A stretch of 64,000 nucleotides of DNA from NCBI RefSeq assembly GCF_046244365.1, contig NZ_CP176395.1, positions 7,874,001 to 7,938,000 of the forward strand, in the 5' to 3' direction. The position numbers and the translations under genes were made by a program. Below, piece by piece: positions 43,441 to 53,067 of the stretch; position 1 is the first letter of the stretch; every line of letters begins with the position of its first letter. Source of the DNA: Paenibacillus_V sp046244365 (GTDB taxonomy: Bacteria; Bacillota; Bacilli; Paenibacillales; NBRC-103111). A model generated the notes under the pieces. That model did no database searches, had not been told where the DNA came from, and was given only the letters and a program-made list of their open reading frames with translations.

Positions 43441-45219
43441 TTACGGATTGATCAGCTTCCCGTATCGAAGGAAGCGTTCCAGGATCGTCACCGCTTCGGC
43501 GCGCGTTGCCGTTGCTTTGGGAGCAAGCTTGTCTGCCACCGCTCCTTCAAGCAGCTTCTCCGAAACTAGCATCGCCATCGACTCCTTCGCCCATCCGGCG
43601 ATCTCTCCCGCATCGTCAAAGCGGCGTGCCAGCTCGGCAGGCTCCGCTTGCGGACGCATGTCAGCGAAAGCCATCGCCCGTTCGATCATGACGGCCATTT
43701 GCTCGCGCGTAACCTGAGCCCCGGGCTGGAACGTTCCATCCGGCATCCCGTCAACCAGCCCGAGCTCGCTAGCCGCCTGCACCGCTTTCGCGAACCAGTC
43801 GTCTGCCTGAACGTCCGAAAATACGGCAGGCTTAGAGGAATCGCCGATGCCCAGAGCTCTTACGAGCAATGCCGCAAATTCGGCTCTCGTTACATGGCCT
43901 TCCGGTTCGAAGGCGTTCAAGCCGGCGCCGTTTACGATTCGTTTGGCAGCCAGATGCTCGATCGATTGCTGCGCCCAATGGCCGTTAGCATCCTGGAAGG
44001 CCGGACTGGATGAAACGATCATGTACGTTTCGTTCGTACGATGCTTGATCAGAGCGACCGTTCCGCCGTCAGCCGTGCTTTGGAAGACGGAAGGAACGAA
44101 GCGAAGCTCCCTCGTTATCGGATCGACCGCTACTACCGTCGAGTTTCCGGGATCGATCTTGGAGGACACGGTTACTTTCTTGTAGATAGCCCCGTCCGCG
44201 AAGCTTTCCAAGCTCGCCTGCTTGCCGTTTGCGGCAGCGGTCACGGCGAAAGCAACCGGATCGGCCAAGGGGACGATTCCTTCCGCAGTCATCGCGCTGC
44301 GTTCTTTCACCGAGAACAAGCCTTGCATGAACTGCGTAGTCACTACTACCCGTATGTCCGAAGCCGGGGCGTTCAGCGAAGCCTCCAGCCGGGCAATGGA
44401 AACGGAACGGACCGGCAGCTCGACAGCCGATTTGCCCGATTGAATGCTGACAATGGCGTTCGGTACGGCAGCCTGGGCGGCCTTCAGCGATTCGGCCGGA
44501 AGCTCTACCTTAGTCCCTGCGTTTCCGGGAGCCGAGATCGAAACGATCAAATCCTTCTTCCCTTCGGCGGAACGATCCTTCAACGCTTGAAAGGCTTTGG
44601 AAAGCGCCGCCTGATCGACGGCTACTTTCGTAAATGCCTTACCGCCCTCGTTCACTTCCGAAACGGACAATACCGATGGCGGAATGGTTGCGGTAATCGA
44701 CGTTCCGTTCACGGAAACCGCCGGCAAGCTTGAATCGGCGGGCGGGTTCGTGCCGCCGGCCGATCCCGAGCCGCTATTCCCTGAATCTCCCGGGTTACCG
44801 GTACCTCCGTCATCGCCCCCGTTATCCCCGGGCTCCCCCGGATTGCCGCCCCCTCCCCCGTCTGCCTTTTTCTTGACGGTGAACGATTGACTGGACAATG
44901 TTTGCTCCGTGCCGCCTTGACCGGCAATCACGGTATACGGCCCGGGCATCGCATCCGCAGGCAGCGTAATGGCATCCGCAAAAGCCCCCTTTTCGGCTTT
45001 TACGACATCGATATACAGGACCGTCCCGTCCGGCCGGACAATCTTCACCACAACCTCGTTGAACGGCGAGGTTCCGGACAGCTTCACGGTATCTCCGGGA
45101 TATTTCACCGCAGCATCCAGCTTCAAAGCCGGCGGTGCCTCCGCCCCGGCCGAAACCGGAACGGACGCAAGCAGCAAAGCCGCCAGCACGAAGGAAACGA
45201 CGTTTTTCTTGCTCGCCAA
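43441..45219 (-). CDS. Secreted protein with three SLH domains
   Basis: 592 residues. A signal peptide (ASKKNVVSFVLAALLLASVPVSAGAEA) is followed by an Ig-like domain (to about 115), a Gly/Pro/Asp linker (about 120-160), a domain with Ig-like strands (about 160-390) and three SLH domains from about 408 (FQDANGHWAQQSIEHLAAKR, FSDVQADDWFAKAVQAASEL, then FDDAGEIAGWAKESMAMLV) that bind the wall polymer. The TTG at 45219 is preferred because GAGGAG lies 6 bases upstream; an ATG at 45240 lacks a site. It is 23-44 bases after the metallophosphoesterase gene, so the two are one operon. Confidence 0.85.
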   Translation of the reverse strand: MASKKNVVSFVLAALLLASVPVSAGAEAPPALKLDAAVKYPGDTVKLSGTSPFNEVVVKIVRPDGTVLYIDVVKAEKGAFADAITLPADAMPGPYTVIAGQGGTEQTLSSQSFTVKKKADGGGGGNPGEPGDNGGDDGGTGNPGDSGNSGSGSAGGTNPPADSSLPAVSVNGTSITATIPPSVLSVSEVNEGGKAFTKVAVDQAALSKAFQALKDRSAEGKKDLIVSISAPGNAGTKVELPAESLKAAQAAVPNAIVSIQSGKSAVELPVRSVSIARLEASLNAPASDIRVVVTTQFMQGLFSVKERSAMTAEGIVPLADPVAFAVTAAANGKQASLESFADGAIYKKVTVSSKIDPGNSTVVAVDPITRELRFVPSVFQSTADGGTVALIKHRTNETYMIVSSSPAFQDANGHWAQQSIEHLAAKRIVNGAGLNAFEPEGHVTRAEFAALLVRALGIGDSSKPAVFSDVQADDWFAKAVQAASELGLVDGMPDGTFQPGAQVTREQMAVMIERAMAFADMRPQAEPAELARRFDDAGEIAGWAKESMAMLVSEKLLEGAVADKLAPKATATRAEAVTILERFLRYGKLINP

Positions 45220-45263
45220 GGAAATCTCCTCTTTCTTCATTGGTCTAGGCTGCGCAAGCCCGG

Positions 45264-47798
45264 TTATTTCAACGTTACGGGCTCCGCAAGCACCGTACCC
45301 GCATTCGTCAAGTCGGCGCTGAAATCGGATAGCACCAAGACGTTAACTTGATAGCCGTCCTTGCGGTTGACGTTGAACTTCGCGTTAAACGTACCGCCCT
45401 CGGCAGGGATTTGCGCCCGGTAGGCGGATATGCTGACCGGCGTATCTCCCTTCATCAGCTGGAAGACGACAACGGCCGTATTCCGGTCGGCTGCCGGCTT
45501 AACCGTTACGGTCGCGTCGACATGCGCCGTGTCGGCTGCCAAAGATGCGCTCTCCACTGCAAACGGATGCGTAACCGGCGGCACCACGACAATCTTATCG
45601 TTCAGAGCGGCCTCGGCGTAGGCAGCCGATTCTTTGCCCGAGCTTTGGGAATACGCAAGCAGCTTGGTCGCGCCTTCCGGAATCATCGTACCCGCAGGAA
45701 ACGTGTAGACGACATTCCCGCCTGTTTTGGCAGCCGAAGCAATTTCCGTAAGCCCGGACAGCTTTCCGCTATCGTCGCCCCAAAACAGCGCATACCGGTC
45801 GATGTTCCCTTCGTAAGTAGCCTGCGTGATCGTCACGTCGCCGCCAATCTTGCCCGCATTCGTATCCGTATCGGTAAACGTCAATGCCTGCGGAGCTTCC
45901 AGCTTGTCCGCGATTTCGAACGTCACGCGGCCCAGCTCGAGATTGTCGTTATTCGTTCTGTATTCCGCTTCGCCGACATAAACCGCGTCGTACTTGCCCG
46001 GCGCCAGACTCAAGCCGCTGAACGTCATCGTTCCGTCATGCTGTTTGACGGTGTTCGTTTTAAGCTTCGCGATAGCCGGAACGTTTTTGCCGAGCACCGT
46101 CCCGGCCGGGAAAATGCCGATCCAGTCTTCTCTGACCGAGCCGGTGTAAGCGACTTGAACCGCTTCGCCCGGACGATACGTTTCTTTAACCATACGAACA
46201 GTCGGATTGCCCAAGTTCAGGTCCGGATCGGTGGCCGGGTCGACAACCGGTATTTGCGCCGGAATGCTCACCTCGTATTGGGCGTTTGCGATCCAGCGGT
46301 CATTCTGAAAATCTCTTCCTTTTACGAGCACTTTATCGTCGTATACTTCCACAAAGTAACCTTGGCTGCCGGCTTTCTCCGTGTTGCTGTCCGTCCAAAG
46401 GTACGAAGTCGCCGCCGCGTTGAACATCGTTGCGTATTTCGCGTTGTACATCGTATCTTTCGCTCCGAGCTCCCAGTGCGTGTGGCCGCTGAACAGGATG
46501 GACTGGGGATGCTTGGCCAGAATCGTTTTCAATTCCTTGTCCTGCCTTACGCCGTACCAATAATTGCTTTTAAGGTAACCGTCGTTTGCGCCCGCCACCG
46601 TATTTTTCAAAGGCTGGTGATGGAAGATGAAGACCGGCTTGTCCTTGGATTCGTTCTCCGACAGCTTGGCGTCAAGCCATTTCAGCTGTGTTTCGGACAG
46701 GTACGAGTAGTCTTTCAGGCCCTTTTCGGTCCCGAGGAAAATGAAATGATACCCTTTGATCCAAAAATCGTAATAGCTCGACTTCATATTCGTGTATTTG
46801 GCGAAAAGGTCCGAATACTTGCTCCAGTCGCCCCAGCGGACGTCGTGGTTGCCTTGCACGAAATGCGTTTCCGGCAGATCGTTTTTATACAGATTGAAAA
46901 TTCGGCTCAGCTCCAAATATTCCGCTTCGCTGCCGTTATCCGTATTGTCTCCGACCGCCATGAGGCCGTCGCTGTCCGGATTCAAGGCGATCATATCCTT
47001 CAGCGCGTCTTCAATGTTTTTGTTATGCGCATGGTTCTTGTTCCCGGTTATGTGCATGTCCGTAACGACTTCGAAGCTGACCTTCGGCTTCTTCGCCGTT
47101 AAGCCCGGGATCGCCGTTTCAGCCCCCGTTGCGGTTTCGCCTGCGGCAGAGTTCGAATAAGCCAGCAGCTTGGTCGCACCGTTCGGAATGGCCGTATCGG
47201 CCGGGAACGTATGGGTCGTGTACGTCGCGCCGGTTACGGTCGGCGGCAGAGCGGCAATGGCCGGTTGTCCGTTCAGCTTGCCTGCGTCATTGCCCCAGTA
47301 CAGCGTATAATTCGTCACATTGGATTGATCGGCGGGGCTCTTGATCTTCACATCGCCTGCCACCTGATCGGCATCCGCATCCGTATCGGCAAACGATAGC
47401 TCGGTCGGAGGGCTCAGCGTGATGACGGAGAAAGGCACTCTTTGGAAAATGTTATATCCGTCGTTCTCCATGTACAACGCTTCGTATTTTCCGGCAGGGA
47501 GCGCCTTCGTAAAGCTCAATTTGCCGTCAGGCTGGCTCGCCGCGCTCGTATAGCTCCAAGTAAGGGAAGGGTTGCTGCCCTTCGGAATGGCCCCTTCCGG
47601 GTAGAGACCGATCCAATCCTTCAGGGAAGCACCCGTGTAGGACAAGGTAACCGGCTGGCCGTTCACGTAGGCGGGCTTATCCATCGTAACCGTCTGAGCT
47701 GCGGCAGTAGCCGGTTTACCCGGGATAGCCTGAATGATCGCCGTAAGGGCGAGCGTAATGCTGAGCGCGATGGACATCGTTTGGCGAGTGGATCTCAT
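45264..47798 (-). CDS. Secreted metallophosphoesterase with duplicated flanking domains
   Basis: 844 residues with a signal peptide (hydrophobic IALSITLALTAIIQAI, then ATAAA). The calcineurin-like core (about 240-500) shows VVTDMHITG, MAVGDNTDNGS, VQGNHDVRWGD, IFHHQPLKN and SGHTHWELG, the full metal-binding set. The core is flanked on both sides by the same two beta domains in the same order: an A domain (DWIGLYPEG before, DWIGIFPAG after) and a B domain (YTLYWGNDAGKLNG before, YALFWGDDSGKLSG after). A last Ig-like domain closes the chain. The likely role is extracellular phosphate release; the substrate is unknown. A GAGGTG site supports the ATG at 47798. Confidence 0.88.
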   Translation of the reverse strand: MRSTRQTMSIALSITLALTAIIQAIPGKPATAAAQTVTMDKPAYVNGQPVTLSYTGASLKDWIGLYPEGAIPKGSNPSLTWSYTSAASQPDGKLSFTKALPAGKYEALYMENDGYNIFQRVPFSVITLSPPTELSFADTDADADQVAGDVKIKSPADQSNVTNYTLYWGNDAGKLNGQPAIAALPPTVTGATYTTHTFPADTAIPNGATKLLAYSNSAAGETATGAETAIPGLTAKKPKVSFEVVTDMHITGNKNHAHNKNIEDALKDMIALNPDSDGLMAVGDNTDNGSEAEYLELSRIFNLYKNDLPETHFVQGNHDVRWGDWSKYSDLFAKYTNMKSSYYDFWIKGYHFIFLGTEKGLKDYSYLSETQLKWLDAKLSENESKDKPVFIFHHQPLKNTVAGANDGYLKSNYWYGVRQDKELKTILAKHPQSILFSGHTHWELGAKDTMYNAKYATMFNAAATSYLWTDSNTEKAGSQGYFVEVYDDKVLVKGRDFQNDRWIANAQYEVSIPAQIPVVDPATDPDLNLGNPTVRMVKETYRPGEAVQVAYTGSVREDWIGIFPAGTVLGKNVPAIAKLKTNTVKQHDGTMTFSGLSLAPGKYDAVYVGEAEYRTNNDNLELGRVTFEIADKLEAPQALTFTDTDTNAGKIGGDVTITQATYEGNIDRYALFWGDDSGKLSGLTEIASAAKTGGNVVYTFPAGTMIPEGATKLLAYSQSSGKESAAYAEAALNDKIVVVPPVTHPFAVESASLAADTAHVDATVTVKPAADRNTAVVVFQLMKGDTPVSISAYRAQIPAEGGTFNAKFNVNRKDGYQVNVLVLSDFSADLTNAGTVLAEPVTLK

Positions 47799-47811
47799 CG
47801 TAACCTGCACC

Positions 47812-47825
47812 TCTATTCGAATAGA
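47812..47825. promoter_or_regulatory. 14-base perfect palindrome ahead of the metallophosphoesterase gene
   Basis: TCTATTCGAATAGA lies 13 bases before the start codon. It may be an operator, or a small hairpin masking the ribosome binding site, which is adjacent. Confidence 0.4.
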
Positions 47826-47850
47826 ATTTTAAATGAACTCTAGCTTTCGT

Positions 47851-48192
47851 TTACTGTACTTTGCCGCTCATTTTAAGACCGACGACGCCGATCACGATCA
47901 GCGACACCCAGAGCAGTTGATTCAGATTCATCGATTCTTTGAACAGGACAAAGCCGACAAGCGTAATCAGGACGATGCCGACGCCCGACCAAATCGCGTA
48001 AGCGACACCGATCTTCATATAGGACAGCGCGAAGTTAAGCAAGGTAAAGCTGCAGCCGTATAAAACGAACATCAGCACGGACGGCCATAATTTCGTAAAG
48101 CCTGCGGACAGCTTCATGGAAGTGGTGCCCGCTAATTCAAACAGGATGGCAAGCAGCAGCAGCGTCCATCCCAAGCCGCTTTCAACCTTCAT
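47851..48192 (-). CDS. Small multidrug resistance (SMR) family transporter
   Basis: 113 residues with four membrane helices. The conserved Glu of helix 1 is in LLLLAILFELAGTTSMKLS, and the AYAIWSGVGIVLIT motif of helix 3 is EmrE-like, as is the closing VIGVVGLKMSG. SMR proteins act as dimers that exchange protons for cationic drugs or guanidinium/polyamines. GGAGG selects the ATG at 48192, which lies inside the end of the HAD gene (11-base overlap), so translation is coupled. It is the last gene of the phosphonate-type operon before the phosphoesterase. Confidence 0.9.
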   Translation of the reverse strand: MKVESGLGWTLLLLAILFELAGTTSMKLSAGFTKLWPSVLMFVLYGCSFTLLNFALSYMKIGVAYAIWSGVGIVLITLVGFVLFKESMNLNQLLWVSLIVIGVVGLKMSGKVQ

Positions 48193-48967
48193 GCACGAAC
48201 GCCTCCAAATGAAGCTGGGCGTACGCAGACACCTTCGCCATCGCATCGCTTAACGAACGCTCGTCGTTAAGCGCCTCCGCACCGACGATGCCTATCGTTA
48301 CGGCAGCCCCTGCGGCATTCCCCATCTGCATATCGCCGTTGGTGTCCCCGATTACAGCCACCTCGGCCGGCTTCAAGCCCAATTCTCGGCAAGCTTTCTC
48401 GACCATGTCCGGATAGGGCTTCCCCCGCTCCACCCGGTCGTTGCCGACAATCGTTCTGAAAAAAGGGCGGATGCCCATCCATTCCAGATGCTTCGCCGCG
48501 TCCGCCGTTTCATCGGCCGTTACGATACCCATGCTTAAGCCCTGGTTATGGCATTGCCTTAAGAACGGTATCAATTCAGGCAAAGGATAAGCAGGACGAA
48601 CCTGCTCCATCTCCTCATCGGCGAGACGCTTGCTTTCCCGTGCCAGACGCATCGATTCCCCCCAAGGAAGCCCCAGGCGATATCCTTGCCAGGCTAGGAC
48701 CGCCAGCAGATCCCCCGTCGACCCCATCGCTAACGGACCGCTTCGGCTGTAGTCGCTGACGCGGCCCGAAGCATCGTGAACCGTTCCCCACAGCTCGGGG
48801 AGAGGCGCGATCTTTTCGTTTCCGCGGGGAAGCAGGCTCGCATAATGACGGTACACGGATTCGCTCCAGTGGCCCCATAGACTAATAAAATCCAGCAGCG
48901 TCCCGTCCTTGTCGAATAAAATCCCTTTTACCGGGTAACGCAGCTTGTTGACGATCAAATCCGGCAT
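48182..48967 (-). CDS. HAD family hydrolase (phosphatase)
   Basis: 261 residues. Motif I is GILFDKDGTLLDF, motif II SMGIVTADET, Lys in ERGKPYPDM and motif IV VIGDTNGDMQMG. A helical cap of about 90 residues lies between motifs I and II. It is like phosphoglycolate phosphatases and lacks the PhnX (phosphonoacetaldehyde hydrolase) form of motif I. It starts 33 bases after the ABC permease gene, so it is probably linked to the imported phosphonate or phosphate ester. Confidence 0.85.
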   Translation of the reverse strand: MPDLIVNKLRYPVKGILFDKDGTLLDFISLWGHWSESVYRHYASLLPRGNEKIAPLPELWGTVHDASGRVSDYSRSGPLAMGSTGDLLAVLAWQGYRLGLPWGESMRLARESKRLADEEMEQVRPAYPLPELIPFLRQCHNQGLSMGIVTADETADAAKHLEWMGIRPFFRTIVGNDRVERGKPYPDMVEKACRELGLKPAEVAVIGDTNGDMQMGNAAGAAVTIGIVGAEALNDERSLSDAMAKVSAYAQLHLEAFVHEG

Positions 48968-49000
48968 TCCGATCTCTCCCGCACTTAGTTTGACGAACTA

Positions 49001-50701
49001 CTACCCGTCTTTCCTGACCAGAAGCCCTTCCGTTCTTCTGCGCATCTTTCCGGACAACCCCATGACGGCCGTTCGAACCAACAGATTGGTCAGTATGATT
49101 AACGTAGACATGGCTGCAGCCGGAGCGATATCGCCCGAATCCTCCATATTGACGATCGCCACCGCGGCCGGCTTCAGGTCGGGTGCATACAAGAAAATAA
49201 TCGCCGATACCGTCACCATGCTGTTGATGAAAAAGTAAATGAACACTTCCAGAATCGTCGGCAGCGAAAGCGGCACGGTTACCCGAAGCAGCGTCCGGTA
49301 CCAAGGCACGTTCATCGATTCCGAGGCGGCCTCGAACTCGCTGTCCAGCTTCTTCAGCGACGAAGTCATCGTCAGGAAGGAAACCGAGTAAAAATGCACG
49401 ATGTTGCACAAAATGACGATCCAGACGGTTCCGTAAATCCCATGCAAGGGCTGGTTCGGGTTGTTAAAAAAGAAGACGTAAATCAGACCCAGCACCAGTC
49501 CCGGCAGCGCAAGCGGCAGCATAGACAGAAAATAAGCGGCATGGCGCAAAACCGTATAGCCTCGCGATTTCTCGATGAGATACGCGAACATAAAGGTAAC
49601 CAAAGTGCCGAAGCATGCAGTGCCTGCCGCAATGATCAAGCTGTTCGCGAACGGCCCTGCTCCTTCGAATAATCCCTCGTAGCGGGAGAACGAGATCGAC
49701 AGGTCATAAGGCCATACTTTCACCAAGGATCCGTAAACGGCGACGAGCAGGATGCCGAGGATGACCGCCGACACGATGGAGCAAAGCAGATAGAAGAAAG
49801 CATCTCTGCGCCCATTCTCCCCGATCCGGTAAGGCGTCGATTTCGCGCTCAGCCACCCGCTCTGCTTGCGCTGGGAGATGCGGTCGATAACGAAGGAAAT
49901 AACGGCCGGGATGAGCAGCAGCACGCCGACGGCCGCACCCATTTGCATATTTTGCTGACCGATGACCTGCTTGTACAAATCCGTCGCAAGAACGTTGTAC
50001 TGCCCTCCCACGACCTTCGGAGCTCCGAAATCGGTAAACGTTAAGACAAAACAAACGAAGATTGCGCTAATCAACGCAAACTTCACGCTCGGTACGGTTA
50101 CCGTCCGGAACGTCCGCCATTGGGAAGCGCCGAGCGTTTCCGCCGCTTCATACAGCCGATAATCGGCGCTCGCTAGCGCAACCGACAGGATCAGGAACGC
50201 TTGCGGAAACGTATATAACACTTCCGAAATCACGATGCCTGTCGGTCCGTAAAGCGGAATGCGAAGCTCGGGGAGCAGCCCGAAGAAGCCGGTCGAAACA
50301 AGCCCTTGATTGCCGAACAAGTAGACCAGCGCCAGTCCGTGCAGCATGGAGGGCGCGAACAACGGCAGCAGCGCAACGGACCGGAAAAACCATTTGCCGC
50401 GAATACCGCTTCTCTCCAGCGCGTAAGCAAACCCGAAGCCGAGCGTCACGGCGATGAACGTAGTAAGCGCAGACACCTTGACGGAATTCCATAACGAAGC
50501 AACCAGAGCGGGCGTCGAGAAATAGCGGACGAAGTGAGCCGGTCCGACAAATCGCCCGTCTTGGTCGGTGACCGCCTTCATCGCGAGTTCTCCAAGCGGA
50601 AGAAGGACCGCGGCCAGCAGCACTAACGTCATCGTGACGATAAGCATGCTTCGGCTCCAGGAGCCGGCATTCGGCTTCATTCGTTTGATCCGGATGTCCA
50701 T
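49001..50701 (-). CDS. ABC transporter permease, two-module type, probably 2-aminoethylphosphonate
   Basis: 566 residues with about 12 membrane helices: two fused permease halves, each with an EAA loop (YEAAETLGASQWRTFRTVTVPS near 210; FEAASESMNVPWYRTLLRVTVP near 470). The layout is that of ThiP/FbpB-like permeases. The segments APKVVGGQYNVLATDLYKQVIGQQN and HGLALVYLFGNQG match what I recall of the PhnU2-type permeases annotated for 2-aminoethylphosphonate. The 16-base gap to the ATPase gene puts them in one operon. GGGGGG lies before the ATG. Confidence 0.85.
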   Translation of the reverse strand: MDIRIKRMKPNAGSWSRSMLIVTMTLVLLAAVLLPLGELAMKAVTDQDGRFVGPAHFVRYFSTPALVASLWNSVKVSALTTFIAVTLGFGFAYALERSGIRGKWFFRSVALLPLFAPSMLHGLALVYLFGNQGLVSTGFFGLLPELRIPLYGPTGIVISEVLYTFPQAFLILSVALASADYRLYEAAETLGASQWRTFRTVTVPSVKFALISAIFVCFVLTFTDFGAPKVVGGQYNVLATDLYKQVIGQQNMQMGAAVGVLLLIPAVISFVIDRISQRKQSGWLSAKSTPYRIGENGRRDAFFYLLCSIVSAVILGILLVAVYGSLVKVWPYDLSISFSRYEGLFEGAGPFANSLIIAAGTACFGTLVTFMFAYLIEKSRGYTVLRHAAYFLSMLPLALPGLVLGLIYVFFFNNPNQPLHGIYGTVWIVILCNIVHFYSVSFLTMTSSLKKLDSEFEAASESMNVPWYRTLLRVTVPLSLPTILEVFIYFFINSMVTVSAIIFLYAPDLKPAAVAIVNMEDSGDIAPAAAMSTLIILTNLLVRTAVMGLSGKMRRRTEGLLVRKDG

Positions 50702-50716
50702 AGCCGTCGTCCCCCC

Positions 50717-51754
50717 TTACACGCCAACCGCATGCCGGGCAGACGGGTCAAACCGGATCATACGCTCGGACGGGAACGTGAAGAGAATTTTCCGGTCCAT
50801 TCCGACGTTTAAGGACGCCATGGCATGCGCCGGCACGTCGATCGTAACGAACTGCCGAAGCGGAGCATCCTGTGCGCTCAGCAGCTCGGCAACCAGGCGA
50901 TAATGCGTCCCCCGGTACTCCAGCTCCCGTACGACACCTTGTTTCATCTGCCCATGTCCTTCCCGCACCAGCTGGACATGCTCCGGACGGATCGCTAGCG
51001 AAGCGCTGCCGTGCCGGTCCTCGTCCCTCCCGATAAAGTTGACGGCTCCTATGAAATCGGCGACGAAAGGCGTTGCGGGCTTCTCATACACGTCCTCCGG
51101 CGTACCGACTTGAACAATGCGCGACTTGTTCATAACCACGATGCGGTCGGCCATCGTCAGCGCTTCATCCTGATCGTGCGTCACCATGATGGTCGTCATG
51201 CCGAACTGCCGGTGCAGACGGCAAATTTCACGCCGCAGCTTGACGCGGACCTTGGCATCGAGCGCGGATAACGGCTCGTCAAGCAGCAGACAATCGGGCG
51301 AGAACGCCAGCGCCCTCGCGAGCGCGACCCGCTGCTGCTGGCCTCCCGACAGCTGCGCAGGGACCTTGTGGCGCTGCTCGTCCAGCTCCACCAGTCCGAG
51401 CAGCTCCTCCACCCGCTCGGCGATTTGCGCCTTGGACAAGCGGTTTCGCAGCCCGTACGCGATGTTCTCGCCGACAGATAGATTGGGGAATAGGGCATAC
51501 GATTGAAACATCATCCCGAAGTTCCGTTTCCCTGCCGGCACGGCCGTGATGTCTTTGCCCGCAATGGCCAGCTGCCCCTGATCCGCCTTTTCCAGTCCCG
51601 CCAGAATGCGGAGCAGCGTCGTTTTGCCGCAGCCGCTCGGCCCCAAGAGGCAAATGAACTCATGCTTGTCTATATCCAAATGAATGTCCTGCAGCGCCGT
51701 TTGCTTCCCGTATTGCTTGGCGAGATTGCGCAGCGATAAATAGCCTGGCTTCAT
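50717..51754 (-). CDS. ABC transporter ATP-binding protein (phosphonate/iron-type)
   Basis: 345 residues. Walker A LLGPSGCGKTTLLRI, Q-loop MMFQSYALFPNL, signature LSGGQQQRVALARAL, Walker B CLLLDEPLSALD and the H-loop MVTHDQDEAL are all intact. The C-terminal TOBE-like domain (from about 235) is typical of the spermidine/iron/phosphonate group. The start MKPGYLSLRNLAK at 51754 has only a weak site; the frame is open to 51889 and overlaps the binding-protein gene, so a start near 51823 is possible. It powers the permease encoded next to it. Confidence 0.88.
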   Translation of the reverse strand: MKPGYLSLRNLAKQYGKQTALQDIHLDIDKHEFICLLGPSGCGKTTLLRILAGLEKADQGQLAIAGKDITAVPAGKRNFGMMFQSYALFPNLSVGENIAYGLRNRLSKAQIAERVEELLGLVELDEQRHKVPAQLSGGQQQRVALARALAFSPDCLLLDEPLSALDAKVRVKLRREICRLHRQFGMTTIMVTHDQDEALTMADRIVVMNKSRIVQVGTPEDVYEKPATPFVADFIGAVNFIGRDEDRHGSASLAIRPEHVQLVREGHGQMKQGVVRELEYRGTHYRLVAELLSAQDAPLRQFVTIDVPAHAMASLNVGMDRKILFTFPSERMIRFDPSARHAVGV

Positions 51755-51846
51755 GGCTAATGCCCCTTTTTTTCTATTGAAATCCTCATCGGCTCCCTCA
51801 CCTGGGAAGGATGCCTTCGGCATCCCGTCCAAGACGGAAGACGAGC

Positions 51847-52944
51847 TTACTTTTTCGGCTCCGCCTTGGACCCGTACTTCTTCTCCCACTCCGCAAGCAC
51901 GGCGTCGCGATCCCGAGCCGCTTGATACAAATCGAGCTTCGCCAGCTGCGATACCGGATCTTTACTGTAGCCCTCGGGCGTTTGGCCGCCTTCCTGCTTG
52001 ATGCTCAAGATCGCGTAGTTTTTGTTGTATTCCTTCATCGGCTCGTCGCTGATCGCCCAATCGAGGAACAATTTCGCTTCCGGTTTGATTTCCTTCTTCT
52101 TCACAAGCGCGTTCGCTTCCATATCCCAGCCGGAGCCTTCTTTAGGGAAGATCACCTCGACCGGGGCTCCCTTTTTCTTCTCCAGAATGCCGCTGTACCC
52201 ATACGAAATGCCGATCGGCGCTTCGCCGGAGGCGGCCATCTTCGCGGGCTTAGAGCCGGAGTGCGTGTACACCATCATATTTTCGTGCAGCTTGTCCATG
52301 TAAGCCCACGCCTTTTCTTTCCCGTAAAGCTGGTTGAGCGCGTTTACCGTCAAATATCCCGTTCCAGAGGAAGCCGGATGCGGCATGGCGATCAAGCCTT
52401 TGTATTCCGGCTTCGCCAGCTCCTCGTAAGTTTGGGGAACCGCCAGCTTGCGCTTGTCCATCTCCGCCTTGTTGACGATGATCGCCGTCTCCCAAATGTC
52501 GATGCCCACCCATTTCGGGGGATTCGCTTTATCCTTGAACTCGGGCAGTACCCGTTCTACGCCTTTGGGGGCATAAGGCTCCAGCATGTTCCGGTCGTCC
52601 ATGGCAAGCAGGCTCGTCGCAGCCAGTCCCCAGACGACATCCGCTTGAGGATTCTCTTTCTCGGCAATCAGCTTCGCCGTCATGATGCCTGTCGAGTCGC
52701 GGACGATGTTGACCTTCACATTCGGATTCTGAGACTTGAAAGAAGTTAAATAAGTCTTGATCTGCTCCTCTTCCATCGCCGTATACACGTTGATTTCGGC
52801 CGGCTTGCCGGAAGCCGCGGACGTCGGACTAGGTTGGCCGCCGCCTGCTGCCCCTCCTTCTTGCTTCCCTGCGCCGCATCCTGCCAATAAGCCCGTAACG
52901 ACCAGCATGGCCGCCATCGATTTCCATTTCCAATTGATTTTCAC
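51847..52944 (-). CDS. ABC transporter substrate-binding lipoprotein, putative 2-aminoethylphosphonate type
   Basis: 365 residues. A lipoprotein signal ends at LLAGC. The mature part begins after a Gly/Ser-rich linker at INVYTAMEEEQIKTYL and has RDSTGIMTAKLIAEKENPQADVVWGLAAT and GYLTVNALNQLYG, as in the iron/phosphonate (FbpA-like) group. A GTG start at 52944 follows AAAAGGAGAA. It is the first gene of the operon, divergent from a GbsR-type regulator. Phosphonate specificity is inferred from the permease; Fe3+ or another ligand is an alternative. Confidence 0.85.
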   Translation of the reverse strand: MKINWKWKSMAAMLVVTGLLAGCGAGKQEGGAAGGGQPSPTSAASGKPAEINVYTAMEEEQIKTYLTSFKSQNPNVKVNIVRDSTGIMTAKLIAEKENPQADVVWGLAATSLLAMDDRNMLEPYAPKGVERVLPEFKDKANPPKWVGIDIWETAIIVNKAEMDKRKLAVPQTYEELAKPEYKGLIAMPHPASSGTGYLTVNALNQLYGKEKAWAYMDKLHENMMVYTHSGSKPAKMAASGEAPIGISYGYSGILEKKKGAPVEVIFPKEGSGWDMEANALVKKKEIKPEAKLFLDWAISDEPMKEYNKNYAILSIKQEGGQTPEGYSKDPVSQLAKLDLYQAARDRDAVLAEWEKKYGSKAEPKK

Positions 52945-53047
52945 TGTTTATTCTCCTTTTTGGCTTTGCTGAGGTAGTAGTTACTATTGTTCAAAAATTG
53001 TTTAATTTATCTAATATACCTCCTGTTTATTCCCACATTTCATATTC

Positions 53048-53067
53048 TGTACAAAATTTATTGTACA
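53048..53067. promoter_or_regulatory. Palindromic operator candidate between the phosphonate operon and gbsR-like gene
   Basis: TGTACAA and TTGTACA flank AATTTA in the AT-rich divergent region 52945-53250. The position suits control of the leftward operon. The same gap has TATAAT at 53169-53174, a likely -10 for the rightward gene, and an imperfect inverted repeat near 53192-53215. Confidence 0.5.

Noticed and set aside
45348..47102. Plus-strand open frame of about 580 codons opposite the metallophosphoesterase
   Set aside because: Antisense to a protein with all catalytic motifs intact; the frame is Arg/Val-rich without motifs.
48182..48967. Phosphonoacetaldehyde hydrolase (PhnX) for the HAD protein beside the phosphonate-type importer
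   Set aside because: Motif I is ILFDKDGTLLDF, the phosphoglycolate-phosphatase form, and the PhnX-type motif and its cap lysine context are not seen.
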